Positions 24,563 through 32,805 of a stretch of 43,429 nucleotides of DNA are shown here, in pieces. The stretch is from Chitinophagales bacterium (GTDB lineage: Bacteria > Bacteroidota > Bacteroidia > Chitinophagales > Saprospiraceae). The DNA lies in contig JAFLBO010000039.1 of assembly GCA_017303475.1 (NCBI GenBank), positions 1 to 43,429 on the forward strand, read 5' to 3'. The first letter of the stretch is position 1. The number at the start of each line of letters is the position of its first letter. The translations under genes were made by a program, and so were the position numbers. The notes below the pieces were generated by a model that did not search any database, had not been told where the DNA came from, and worked only from the letters and a program-made list of their open reading frames with translations.

Positions 24563-26407
24563 CTATATTTTTTGCCCTTTCATTGCGTTGCGAATATTGT
24601 AGTCCAGTGCTCTGTGCGCCAAAGGGGAAGTGTAGGCATTAAGCGTTTCCATGGCTTTCAAAATAGCGTCTTTGTCGTTCCCAGCCACTAACTGGCGCAA
24701 TTCTTCCAGCAAGCTTTTGGTTTCTGCCGCCTCTTCCGGGGTTAAAATAGCGGCATTTTGTTGCAGGAATTTGTCGCCGGAAAGCAAAATATTATTGGCT
24801 TCATTGCGGGCCTCCAGAAGCCCACGGGCCGTCATGTCTGATTGTGCATGTTCGATACTATCAATCAGCATCAAAGCCATTTCTTCTTCGGTAATGCCGT
24901 ATGTTGGTTTAATTTCTACCTGTGTTTCAAGGTTGGAACGCAGTTCGCGTGCGCGCACTGTGAGGATGCCATCGGCGTTAAGGATAAACTGAATATCAAT
25001 CTTGGGTAAACCGGCGGGCATTGGCGGGATATCGCGCAGGATAAATTCGCCTAGTTTTCGGTTGTGTTCCACCAGGTCTCTTTCACCCTGGTAAACGCTG
25101 ATTTTCAGGTTTTTTTGTCCATCCACGCTGGTGGTGTATTGCCTGCCTGCTTTGGTTGGTATTTTGGTGTTTCTCGGGATAATGGCATCCATCAGTCCTC
25201 CTACCGTTTCGATGCCCAGAGAAAGCGGCGTAACATCCAGCAAAAGAATATCCTGCTGGTTTCCGGCCAGCACATCGGCCTGTATGGCAGCTCCCAGCAC
25301 TACAATTTCATCCGGGTTTACTTCATCAAATACAGGTCGGCCGAAGAATTCCGCCACACGTTGTTTCACCAATGGAACCCGGGTACTGCCGCCAACCATC
25401 ACCACCTGACTGATTTTGTCGGGTGTCATTTTGGCGTCTTTCAATACATTTTTGCAGCAATCCAGGGTGCGTTGAACCAGAGGTTCAATCAGGCTTTCAA
25501 ATTCATTCCGACTGATGGATACTTTGCCCTGTGGCAATTGTCCTTCAAATAATTCGCTGGAAGAGAGTGCTTTTTTTGCTTTTTCTGCTTGCAGTCGCAG
25601 GTCTTGTGCAAAATTAGGGTCTGCGCTCAGCGTATCGCGTCCCAGTCCGAGCTGCTGCAAAAAATGGTCGGCTATTGCCCGGTCAAAGTCATCACCTCCC
25701 AAGAAGGTGTCGCCATTGGTGGCCAGCACTTCATAGATGCCATCCTGGATTTGCAAAATGGATATGTCAAAAGTGCCTCCGCCGAGGTCGTACACGGCTA
25801 CGGCGCCTTCAATTTGTTGTGGCGCGGCCAGGGCGGCAGCGGTAGGTTCGTTAACGATGCGCAGCACATCCAGTCCGGCCAATTTGCCGGCATCGCGGGT
25901 GGCTTGTCGCTGATTGTCGTTGAAGTAAGCCGGTACTGTGATTACGGCTTTTTCAACAGGTTGGCCCAGTTCCGTTTCTGCGCGTTCCTTGAGGTTTTTC
26001 AAAATGAGCGCGCTCAACTCCACCGGACTGTAGAAGCGGTCGTTTACGCGTATTTTGACCAGAGATTCGGTATCGTCGTCTATGATTTGGTATCCAAAGA
26101 AATCGCTGTGTTTGCGCACATCGTTATAGGATTTGCCCATTAAGCGCTTCACAGAAAAGATGGTATGAGCAGGGTCTGATATCAGTTTTTCTTTGGCGGC
26201 ATCGCCCACAAGAATGGACTCATCCTTGGCAAAATGCACCACGCTGGGCACCAGGGTGTGTTTGCCGCTGGCATCTTTGACACAAATCGGTTGTCCGTCT
26301 TTGATGTACGCTACCAGGCTGTTGGTGGTACCGAGGTCGATACCCACAATCAGTGGTTTGGGTTGTTCGATGGATCCGTCTTTGAGGTTAATGGAAATAG
26401 TGGCCAT
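24563..26407 (-). CDS. hscA: Hsp70-family Fe-S assembly chaperone HscA
   Basis: 614 residues. The Hsp70 ATPase domain (about 20-380) shows IVGIDLGTTNSLVAYI, VITVPAYFNDNQRQATRDAG, AVYDLGGGTFDISILQ and VVMVGGSTRVPLVKQ. The substrate-binding domain follows (LLLDVTPLSLGIETVGG ...). The short length and the MATISINLKDGS start fit HscA rather than DnaK, which is usually longer with an acidic tail. HscA drives ATP-dependent transfer of iron-sulfur clusters from the IscU scaffold. No isc genes are next to it. The ATG at 26422 would add five residues; the promoter box at 26420 supports 26407. Confidence 0.87.
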   Translation of the reverse strand: MATISINLKDGSIEQPKPLIVGIDLGTTNSLVAYIKDGQPICVKDASGKHTLVPSVVHFAKDESILVGDAAKEKLISDPAHTIFSVKRLMGKSYNDVRKHSDFFGYQIIDDDTESLVKIRVNDRFYSPVELSALILKNLKERAETELGQPVEKAVITVPAYFNDNQRQATRDAGKLAGLDVLRIVNEPTAAALAAPQQIEGAVAVYDLGGGTFDISILQIQDGIYEVLATNGDTFLGGDDFDRAIADHFLQQLGLGRDTLSADPNFAQDLRLQAEKAKKALSSSELFEGQLPQGKVSISRNEFESLIEPLVQRTLDCCKNVLKDAKMTPDKISQVVMVGGSTRVPLVKQRVAEFFGRPVFDEVNPDEIVVLGAAIQADVLAGNQQDILLLDVTPLSLGIETVGGLMDAIIPRNTKIPTKAGRQYTTSVDGQKNLKISVYQGERDLVEHNRKLGEFILRDIPPMPAGLPKIDIQFILNADGILTVRARELRSNLETQVEIKPTYGITEEEMALMLIDSIEHAQSDMTARGLLEARNEANNILLSGDKFLQQNAAILTPEEAAETKSLLEELRQLVAGNDKDAILKAMETLNAYTSPLAHRALDYNIRNAMKGQKI

Positions 26408-26419
26408 GGCTAAAGGCCG

Positions 26420-26427
26420 CAAATATA
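26420..26427 (-). promoter_or_regulatory. -7 element TATATTTG before hscA
   Basis: CAAATATA on the plus strand, an exact TAnnTTTG match 12 bases before the start at 26407. Confidence 0.55.
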
Positions 26428-26466
26428 CGGCGAGTGGGTGAACACGGAGAACGCCAATTTGTTTTC

Positions 26467-26722
26467 GGAACGCGGTGGAACGCGGATTTTTTTGGAACGC
26501 GGATGACGCGAATGACGCGGATTTTTATGCTGCCTTCGGCAGGAGGGTGAGCTGCCTTCGGCAGGGTTTTTTGCTGCCTTCGGCAGGTTTATTTGATTTG
26601 GTTTATGGGTGTTTAGCCGCACGCCCTCTGCGAAAATCTACGGGTTCATCTGCGAAAATCTGCGGGAAACCACCCAGCCGCACGCAACTCAAACACTCAA
26701 ACACTCCCACACTCAAACACTC
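26467..26722. repeat. Mosaic of four short repeat families
   Basis: From left to right: GGAACGCGG/GATGACGCG words (26467-26525); three copies of the palindrome GCTGCCTTCGGCAG (26529, 26551, 26573, spaced 22 bp); two CTGCGAAAATCTGCGGG-like words (about 26630-26668); and CTCAAACA octamers (about 26686-26722). The octamers run into the end of the channel gene: its stop TGA (26713-26715) is part of an octamer. Confidence 0.85.
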
Positions 26723-27312
26723 GGCAGGTTCCATTTGAATTGCATGGCAGCCAATCTGATACCTACCACAGTGGCTACGGCCAGGGTGGAAGCTGTGTCG
26801 GGTGGTAAGGGTATTTGAAGACAAATCACGTACAAGGCGCCGCCCAGGAGAGATGCAGAAGCATAAATATCTGCCCGGAAAACGAGCGGGATCTCGTTGA
26901 GGATTACATCCCTTAGCACACCTCCAAAGCAACCCGTAATCATACCCAGGGCCACGCAAATAGATGGACTGAGCTGCGCCTGTAGTCCTTTCTGCACACC
27001 TACTATGGTGGCGAAACCCAAACCAATGGCATCGAAAATGGCCAGTGTGCGCGGGAAATACTGAAGCTGTTTGCGGAAAAAAAGACTCAAAAGGTAAGAC
27101 CCAAAAATGACGGAAATGGTCTGCTGATCTTTCATCCAGCTTACCGGGGTGTTACCGATAATTACATCGCGGATAGTACCTCCGCCAATAGCTGTTGCAA
27201 AAGTGATAATGAGTACGCCAAAGATGTCAAGGCGTTTTTGGAATGCTGCCAATGCCCCGGAAATGGCAAATGCGGCAGTTCCAAGTATGTCCATTAAGTT
27301 GGAAATGAGCAT
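26713..27312 (-). CDS. UPF0126 / TRIC-type membrane channel protein
   Basis: 199 residues with about seven hydrophobic helices. Two homologous halves each carry the family motif: GGGTIRDVIIGNTPV (about 43-57) and GGVLRDVILNEIPLV (about 130-144). This family (YicG/YadS-like, UPF0126) is related to trimeric intracellular cation channels, probably passing monovalent ions or glycine. It starts 30 bases after the SMUG2 glycosylase gene and is likely the last gene of that operon. Its last codons (Pro-Ser-Val-stop) overlap a repeat octamer. Confidence 0.9.
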   Translation of the reverse strand: MLISNLMDILGTAAFAISGALAAFQKRLDIFGVLIITFATAIGGGTIRDVIIGNTPVSWMKDQQTISVIFGSYLLSLFFRKQLQYFPRTLAIFDAIGLGFATIVGVQKGLQAQLSPSICVALGMITGCFGGVLRDVILNEIPLVFRADIYASASLLGGALYVICLQIPLPPDTASTLAVATVVGIRLAAMQFKWNLPSV

Positions 27313-27342
27313 TTGAGCTGAATTTTGGACAAAGAACGGGAG

Positions 27343-28062
27343 TTAATGGTTCATTGCCCAATAAGCATCCACATTGAAATTACCCTTCACCTGATGCAAA
27401 ACCTGAACATACCGCGCTACAAATTCTTCCATTCGTTTTCTCCGGTACTGCATTACCCAACGCGGGTGGGGTAGGGGGATGATTTCCCTGAAAAAGCCTT
27501 CCTTTTCGTTCAACTTTTTGAAAAACGCATAATTCTGCCCCTCGCCCATACAAATGGCTACATCGCCTGCCGCCCCAAAGGCCAGTTGGGTTCGAATGTT
27601 CCAGCTGATGAAGGGCTCAACGGCGCGTATGAGGTACTTATCGTCGTAATAATTGATGTTAATACCGTTTTTAATGAAGCCCAGCGGACAAAGCGAGGTG
27701 ATGTAAAAGGATTCGGCAAAGGTTTGGATGCCGCCGTATGCCCGGATATAACGCCAGACAAAGTCTGCCGACAGTTCCGGTTTTTTAGGAAAACTATTGG
27801 AAATGCCACAATCCAGCTCCAACCTGAGCGGGTCGGTGAAGGGCACGCCTGTCAAACCCGCACCAAAACGTCCGGGGTTGATGCCAAATATAAAATGGCG
27901 TGGCTGGTTGCCGGTATAGTATTGCTGGTAAAAACTGCGCATACAATGCATGGTTTCTGCATTGTTGTATGGAAAAAGCCACTCAAAACCGTCGGGTAAC
28001 GGGATTGCAGGTATGCGCAGATTTTCAGTAAACCGGATGACTGAGCTTGCAAATTGTTCCAT
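27343..28062 (-). CDS. SMUG2-type uracil-DNA glycosylase family protein
   Basis: 239 residues. FGINPGRFGAGLTGVPFTDP (about 78-97) is the active-site motif A region of SMUG-like glycosylases with the GINPG form, and PLPHPRWVMQYRRK (about 203-216) is the DNA-intercalating motif B. The family removes uracil or related damaged bases in base-excision repair. The start overlaps the stop of the carboxylase gene (TAATG at 28060-28064), so translation is coupled. That pairing of a repair enzyme with central metabolism is odd but may only reflect operon layout. Confidence 0.88.
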   Translation of the reverse strand: MEQFASSVIRFTENLRIPAIPLPDGFEWLFPYNNAETMHCMRSFYQQYYTGNQPRHFIFGINPGRFGAGLTGVPFTDPLRLELDCGISNSFPKKPELSADFVWRYIRAYGGIQTFAESFYITSLCPLGFIKNGININYYDDKYLIRAVEPFISWNIRTQLAFGAAGDVAICMGEGQNYAFFKKLNEKEGFFREIIPLPHPRWVMQYRRKRMEEFVARYVQVLHQVKGNFNVDAYWAMNH

Positions 28063-29603
28063 TACAACGGCACGTTCCCGTGCTTGCGTTTCGGCCGGTC
28101 TACCTGTTTGTTTTCCAACATGGCAAATGCCTTAATCAGCTTCCTGCGTGTTTCCCGCGGTTGTATTACCTCGTCGATAAAGCCCCGGGCTGCTGCACGG
28201 TAAGGATTGGCAAAGGTGTCGGCGTATTCACGTTCTTTTTCCAGCAGCTTGGCCGCAGGATCGGAGGCGGCATCGATTTCTTTTTTGAAAATGATCTCTG
28301 ATGCACCTTTTGCACCCATTACCGCAATTTCTGCCGTAGGCCAGGCAAAGTTCATGTCGGCGCCAATGTGTTTGGAGTTCATCACATCATACGCGCCGCC
28401 ATAGGCTTTACGGGTAATTACGGTAATACGCGGCACGGTAGCTTCGCTAAAGGCATACAGCAATTTGGCGCCATTGGTAATGATGGCATTCCATTCCTGA
28501 TCGGTGCCGGGCAGGAAGCCGGGTACATCTTCGAGTACCAGCAGAGGAACGTTGAAACAATCGCAAAAACGCACAAAACGAGCCGCTTTTTTAGAAGAAT
28601 TGACGTCCAAAACACCTGCCAGGTTCATAGGTTGATTGGCCACTATACCAATGCTGCGCCCCGCCAGGCGGGCAAAACCTACTACAATGTTTTCGGCGTA
28701 TTGCTCATGAATTTCGAAAAAGCTGTCTGCATCTACTATGCCCTGGATAACCTCCTTCATATCGTAAGGATGGTTTGGGTTATCCGGTATGATGTTGCTG
28801 AGTTCTTCACGGAATTCTTCCTGTAGGGTATATGGCAGCGATGGGGCTTTTTGGGTGCAATTTTGCGGAATATAGGAAAGCAGTTTTTTAAGTTTGGCAA
28901 TGGCATCTACATCATTCAATGCTGTCAGGTGCGTCACCCCTGATTTATCTGCATGCGTACTGGCGCCACCAAGCTCTTCGCTGCTAACCTCTTCATTGGT
29001 AACGGTTTTCACCACATTAGGGCCCGTTACAAACATGTAGGAACTGCCTTCCACCATGAGGATGAAATCGGTCATGGCTGGACTGTACACAGCTCCGCCT
29101 GCACAGGGGCCCATAATGGCGGAAATTTGTGGAATCACGCCACTGGCTTGCACATTCCGGTAAAAAATATCGGCATAACCACCCAGGGAGTTTACCCCCT
29201 CCTGAATCCGGGCGCCTCCCGAGTCGTTGAGCCCAATAAGTGGTGCGCCGTTTTTAACCGCCAGATCCATGATTTTACAGATCTTTTCAGCATGTGTTTC
29301 TGATAGAGAGCCACCAAAAACGGTGAAATCCTGCGCAAATACGTAAACCAGGCGACCACCGATGGTGCCATAGCCGGTTACAACGCCATCGCCCAGAAAT
29401 TGCTGTTCCGCCATGCCGAAATCGGTACTGCGATGGGTTACCAGTGCGCCGATTTCTTCAAAAGAATTTTCATCCAGCAGGAAGTGGATACGTTCCCGCG
29501 CGGTGAGTTTGCCTTTTTTATGCTGTGCATCAATACGGGCTGCGCCGCCGCCAAGTTTGGCTTCGTCGAGTTTGGCAGAGAGGATGGCTAATTTCTGATC
29601 CAT
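28062..29603 (-). CDS. Acyl-CoA carboxylase beta subunit (propionyl-CoA type)
   Basis: 513 residues, the usual length of the biotin-dependent carboxyltransferase. Family signatures include GGSLSETHAEKICKIMDLA, LNDSGGARIQEGVNSLGGYA, SAIMGPCAGGAVYSPA and ITRKAYGGAYDVMNSKHIGA. The two crotonase-like halves form the acyl-CoA and biotin sites. It transfers carboxyl from biotin to propionyl- or methylmalonyl-type CoA. No biotin carboxylase or carrier gene is adjacent, so those subunits are elsewhere. The frame is open to 29771, but the family start MDQKLAILSAKLDEA and the promoter box at 29632 favour 29603. Confidence 0.92.
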   Translation of the reverse strand: MDQKLAILSAKLDEAKLGGGAARIDAQHKKGKLTARERIHFLLDENSFEEIGALVTHRSTDFGMAEQQFLGDGVVTGYGTIGGRLVYVFAQDFTVFGGSLSETHAEKICKIMDLAVKNGAPLIGLNDSGGARIQEGVNSLGGYADIFYRNVQASGVIPQISAIMGPCAGGAVYSPAMTDFILMVEGSSYMFVTGPNVVKTVTNEEVSSEELGGASTHADKSGVTHLTALNDVDAIAKLKKLLSYIPQNCTQKAPSLPYTLQEEFREELSNIIPDNPNHPYDMKEVIQGIVDADSFFEIHEQYAENIVVGFARLAGRSIGIVANQPMNLAGVLDVNSSKKAARFVRFCDCFNVPLLVLEDVPGFLPGTDQEWNAIITNGAKLLYAFSEATVPRITVITRKAYGGAYDVMNSKHIGADMNFAWPTAEIAVMGAKGASEIIFKKEIDAASDPAAKLLEKEREYADTFANPYRAAARGFIDEVIQPRETRRKLIKAFAMLENKQVDRPKRKHGNVPL

Positions 29604-29631
29604 GAATGTGTTGTGTGCGTGTGAGAGCGCG

Positions 29632-29639
29632 CAAATGTA
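29632..29639 (-). promoter_or_regulatory. -7 element TACATTTG before the carboxylase operon
   Basis: CAAATGTA on the plus strand; exact consensus, 28 bases before the start at 29603. It lies between msrB's stop and the carboxylase. Confidence 0.5.
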
Positions 29640-29662
29640 CACATTGGATCTAGGCTGTGAGG

Positions 29663-30196
29663 CTATTGTTTCACAAAATTCAGCGAAACTGAATTGATGC
29701 AATAACGCATGCCTGTTGGGGGCGGACCATCCGGGAAAACATGCCCCTGGTGTCCACCGCAGCGTGCACATTCTACTTCGGTACGGTCCATACCATGACT
29801 GTTGTCTTCAAAATCGGCTATACAGTCTTTAGTAAGAGGCTGGTAAAAAGAGGGCCATCCTGTTCCGGAATCAAATTTGGTTTCGGAACTGAAAAGTGGC
29901 AGTCCGCATCCGGCGCACACGTAAGTACCTTTTTCATGATTATTCCAAAGGTCGCCGGTAAAGGCGCGCTCGGTGCCTTCTTTTCTAAGTACATAAAACT
30001 CCATTTCTGTGAGTTTACGTTTCCAATCATCTTCAGACAAGCTTAATTTAACCAGTTTGCCATCCTGGTAGGCAGGCGGAACAATGCTGTCGGGTCGGGA
30101 TTGGCCAGTGATATTAGAGGTTGTCAGGGGTACTAAAGAATCTGTTGGTGTTTGTTTGCAAGCAAGCAGAACCAGAAAAATACTAAGGAACTTCAT
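29663..30196 (-). CDS. msrB: Peptide-methionine (R)-S-oxide reductase, lipoprotein form
   Basis: 177 residues. A short lipoprotein-type signal (LVLLAC, cysteine 13) and a linker precede the MsrB fold. Zinc-binding CxxC pairs are CAGC and CARC. The substrate motif is SGTGWPSFYQP, and the catalytic cysteine lies in GMRYCINSVSL near the end. It repairs oxidised methionine (R form), here at the cell envelope. A second possible start at 30208 adds only MPYN. It reads toward the carboxylase gene but has its own gap with repeats upstream. Confidence 0.92.
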   Translation of the reverse strand: MKFLSIFLVLLACKQTPTDSLVPLTTSNITGQSRPDSIVPPAYQDGKLVKLSLSEDDWKRKLTEMEFYVLRKEGTERAFTGDLWNNHEKGTYVCAGCGLPLFSSETKFDSGTGWPSFYQPLTKDCIADFEDNSHGMDRTEVECARCGGHQGHVFPDGPPPTGMRYCINSVSLNFVKQ

Positions 30197-30217
30197 GTTG
30201 TAAGGCACTTTGGTTTG

Positions 30218-30508
30218 GACACTAAGGCGCTAAGTCACCAGGGCGCTAAGTATGTAGCACTGAGGCGCCAGGATTGCGGGTTGTTCTGTCAATTGAAATA
30301 TACTAACGAAAAAAAGCGGGTTTGAGTTTTCGAGTTTGCGAGTGTTTGAGTTTTCGAGTTGTTGTTGGGCTTGGTGTTTTGCTGGAAAGGGCACATATTT
30401 TCAACCAGGATAGCCCTATCTAAGCGTTTTCTATGATTTTTAGTCAATTATAATATTGAGCATTAAAATCTTCGCGCCTTCGCGCCTTCGCGCCTTTGAG
30501 CCTTCGCG
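30218..30508. repeat. Gap of mixed repeats downstream of the recombinase gene
   Basis: Three blocks: CACTAAGGCGCTAAGTCACC-type words (30218-30275), octamers GAGTTTTC/GAGTGTTT (30321-30362), and four CTTCGCGC words (30473-30508) that start right at the recombinase stop codon. The part between (30363-30472) shows nothing I can name beyond an AT-rich stretch near 30430-30470. Confidence 0.8.
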
Positions 30509-31411
30509 TCACTCCTTTGTGTCTTCCCCCTTGGGGTGGGCTTGTTCATACACTTTGATGAGTCTTTCAATATCATTGTGCATGTACACCTGTGTGGAGG
30601 CAAGGTTGGAGTGCCCGAGGAGTTCCTTGATAGCATTGAGGTCGGCGCCATGATTGGAGAGGTGGGTTGCAAAAGAGTGGCGCAACACGTGTGGACTTCT
30701 TTGTTCCAGGGTAGTGATAGCCGAGAGGTATTTTTTTACGACATAGTAAATGCTCTCCGGAGAGAGCTTTTCGCCTTTTCGGTTGAGGAAAAGCCAAGGC
30801 TCAGCTGTAGCAGGGAAAGTGTTTTTGCGAATATTCAGGTAGGCATCCAGCAAATCGGCCAGGTAGCGGGCAAAGGGAACCAGACGTTCTTTATCGCCTT
30901 TACCCAGTACCCTGAACACCATACGAGAGGTGTCTATATCGTTAATTTTCAGGTTAGAAGCTTCGCTTCGGCGTAGTCCGGTGGCGTACAATATTTCCAG
31001 CAAGGTGCGCGACATGCTTCCTTCGTAGTTGTCGGGAAACTGGATGTGGGTAAAAAGGGCGGCCATTTGACTTTCCTGCACGAAAACAGGAAGTCGCTTG
31101 CCCATTCTGGGGGCAGTTACCTTACGCATAGGATCCTTATCGATCAGGCCGCGTTTTTTCAGGAATTTGAAATACGTTTTCAGGCAGGAGAGCCGGCGCA
31201 CAATACTTCTGGGATTTTGGCCGGCCTGCATCAGGGAAACTACCCAGGAGCGTATATGCAAATGCCTTACCTCGGGTAATGAGGTAAGGCATTGGTGCTC
31301 AATACAGTATTGTATGAAGCTGGAAAGATCGCTGCGATATGCTGCAAGAGTATGCGGCGAATAGCGGCGTTCAATCTTCAGATATCCGTAAAACGATTCT
31401 TCGTGAAACAA
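30509..31411 (-). CDS. xerC: Tyrosine recombinase, XerC/XerD type
   Basis: 300 residues from a TTG start at 31411 (FHEESFYGYLKIERRYSPHT...). The SAM-like N-terminal domain covers about 1-90. The catalytic domain has TGLRRSEASNLKINDID (Arg), GKGDKERLVP (Lys), HVLRHSFATHL (His, Arg), LLGHSNLASTQVYMH (His/Trp position and nucleophile Tyr). Such enzymes resolve chromosome dimers at dif; a single tyrosine recombinase next to rpsU is common in Bacteroidota. No ATG fits between the rpsU stop and the first conserved residues. The in-frame ATG at 31483 lies inside rpsU and would add 24 unlikely residues. XerC versus XerD is not certain. Confidence 0.87.
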   Translation of the reverse strand: MFHEESFYGYLKIERRYSPHTLAAYRSDLSSFIQYCIEHQCLTSLPEVRHLHIRSWVVSLMQAGQNPRSIVRRLSCLKTYFKFLKKRGLIDKDPMRKVTAPRMGKRLPVFVQESQMAALFTHIQFPDNYEGSMSRTLLEILYATGLRRSEASNLKINDIDTSRMVFRVLGKGDKERLVPFARYLADLLDAYLNIRKNTFPATAEPWLFLNRKGEKLSPESIYYVVKKYLSAITTLEQRSPHVLRHSFATHLSNHGADLNAIKELLGHSNLASTQVYMHNDIERLIKVYEQAHPKGEDTKE

Positions 31412-31415
31412 AGAA

Positions 31416-31610
31416 TTAATCGTTCTTGTTGCCGTACATATCTTCTTTGTACACCGCTTTGAGTACTTCAGCGCGGCGTTCAACAGAAGGTTTAGTGAAG
31501 GCTTTGCGGCGACGCAGTTCTTTCAAAATACCAGATTTCTCGTATTTACGCTTGTACTTTTTCAGTACCTTGTCGATGGTATCGCCGTCTTTAACCTCAA
31601 GAATGAGCAT
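31416..31610 (-). CDS. rpsU: 30S ribosomal protein S21
   Basis: 64 residues, the usual size. The sequence (MLILEVKDGDTIDKVLKKYK, then KSGILKELRRRKAFTKPSVE) is the S21 family with its basic C-terminal helix. It sits on the small subunit near the anti-Shine-Dalgarno end of 16S rRNA. The frame is open to 31718, but those residues precede the promoter box and are not conserved. It is followed after 4 bases by the recombinase gene, so the two form an operon. Confidence 0.95.
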   Translation of the reverse strand: MLILEVKDGDTIDKVLKKYKRKYEKSGILKELRRRKAFTKPSVERRAEVLKAVYKEDMYGNKND

Positions 31611-31662
31611 GGATTTCTCCTTTTTAGTTGGTGAAAAAATGTTAATGTTGAATTTCGGGCTG

Positions 31663-31670
31663 CAAAGGTA
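31663..31670 (-). promoter_or_regulatory. -7 element TACCTTTG before rpsU
   Basis: CAAAGGTA on the plus strand; exact consensus, 52 bases before the start at 31610. Confidence 0.55.
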
Positions 31671-31847
31671 AATCAACTTTGCGAGAAAATCCAATGTCGG
31701 CTGAAATTTTCGAACCAAATTGCAGGTATTTATGTTTCTGGAATAAAAGTAACGCTGATATTTGGGGTTATATGCTTAAAATTACGTTCCTTTGCAGCGG
31801 AAATTTTCCCAACTTCCCAGCCATTTAACAAAGTTTTTTGAAAAATT

Positions 31848-32786
31848 ATGCTCAGCAGACGCAGTGTCCGGGTCAAAGTGATGCAACTCCTTTACATGCT
31901 CAATCGCGATGAGTCGCTTGAACTCACCGAATTACAAAAGGCATATCAGGGGGGCATTTGGAGAGCCTTTGAACTTTATATCTACCACCTTTATGTCACA
32001 CTGCGCGTGGCGCAATATGCGGAAAAAGATGCCGCAAATCGCGCCGCCAAGCTGGTCCCTTCCGAGGAAGACAAGCTTTTTCAGCCACGCCTGAGCACTA
32101 ATTCCGGCACCTTAAGTCTGGCCAACCACGTTGATTTTATCAATATGGTTAAAAAATACGGTTTCATCGATTTGGTAGATGAAGACCATATCCGTTCCTT
32201 GTACCACGGTTTTCTGGAAACCGACGAATACCAAACGTATATGGCCCTGGAAGCGCCAACAGATGCAGATCATGCTAAAATACTGCTCGAGTTATACCGC
32301 TACCTGTCTACCAACGATTTGTTCCTCGATATGACAGAGGACCAGTTCAATAACTGGTCTGACGACGAATCCCTGGTGATGGGCGCCATGAAAAAGACCC
32401 TGAAGGCTGTACCAGTAACTGGTCCGTTCTATCAGGAACATGAGCCTTCAGACGAAACGGTGCGCGAATTTGGCGCTGAACTGCTCACCCGTACAGCCCG
32501 GGAAGATGCAGCCCTCTTGTCGGAAATTCAACCCATGTTAAAAAACTGGGATGCCGAACGTGTGGCCATTCTTGACATGATCATGTTAAAAATGGCGCTC
32601 TGCGAACTCCTGCATTTCCCTACGATACCTACCAAGGTTACCCTGAACGAGTTTGTGGAAATTTCCAAGATTTATTCCACCGACAAGAGCAAGGAGTTCA
32701 TCAATGGTATTTTGGACCGCCTGATGAAAAAACTCCTAGAAGAAGGGCGTATCGTGAAAGAAGGTCGCGGATTGATTGATCAGTAG
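31848..32786 (+). CDS. nusB: Transcription antitermination factor NusB (long Bacteroidota form)
   Basis: 312 residues, about twice the length of E. coli NusB. The first helix SRRSVRVKVMQLLYML and the C-terminal NusB domain (about 205-305: ERVAILDMIMLKMALCELLH, KVTLNEFVEISKIY, FINGILDRL) are clear. The middle insert is helical and typical of Bacteroidota. NusB binds boxA RNA with S10 in antitermination of rRNA transcription. It leads a plus-strand run with ribA and era. A weak TTCCTTTG box lies at 31787. Confidence 0.9.
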   Translation: MLSRRSVRVKVMQLLYMLNRDESLELTELQKAYQGGIWRAFELYIYHLYVTLRVAQYAEKDAANRAAKLVPSEEDKLFQPRLSTNSGTLSLANHVDFINMVKKYGFIDLVDEDHIRSLYHGFLETDEYQTYMALEAPTDADHAKILLELYRYLSTNDLFLDMTEDQFNNWSDDESLVMGAMKKTLKAVPVTGPFYQEHEPSDETVREFGAELLTRTAREDAALLSEIQPMLKNWDAERVAILDMIMLKMALCELLHFPTIPTKVTLNEFVEISKIYSTDKSKEFINGILDRLMKKLLEEGRIVKEGRGLIDQ

Positions 32787-32790
32787 GCCT

Positions 32791-32798
32791 TACCTTTG
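32791..32798 (+). promoter_or_regulatory. -7 element TACCTTTG, 7 bases before ribA
   Basis: An exact consensus box lies in the 19-base gap between nusB and ribA, so ribA can be transcribed separately, with an almost absent leader. Confidence 0.5.
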
Positions 32799-32805
32799 CG
32801 GTAAC

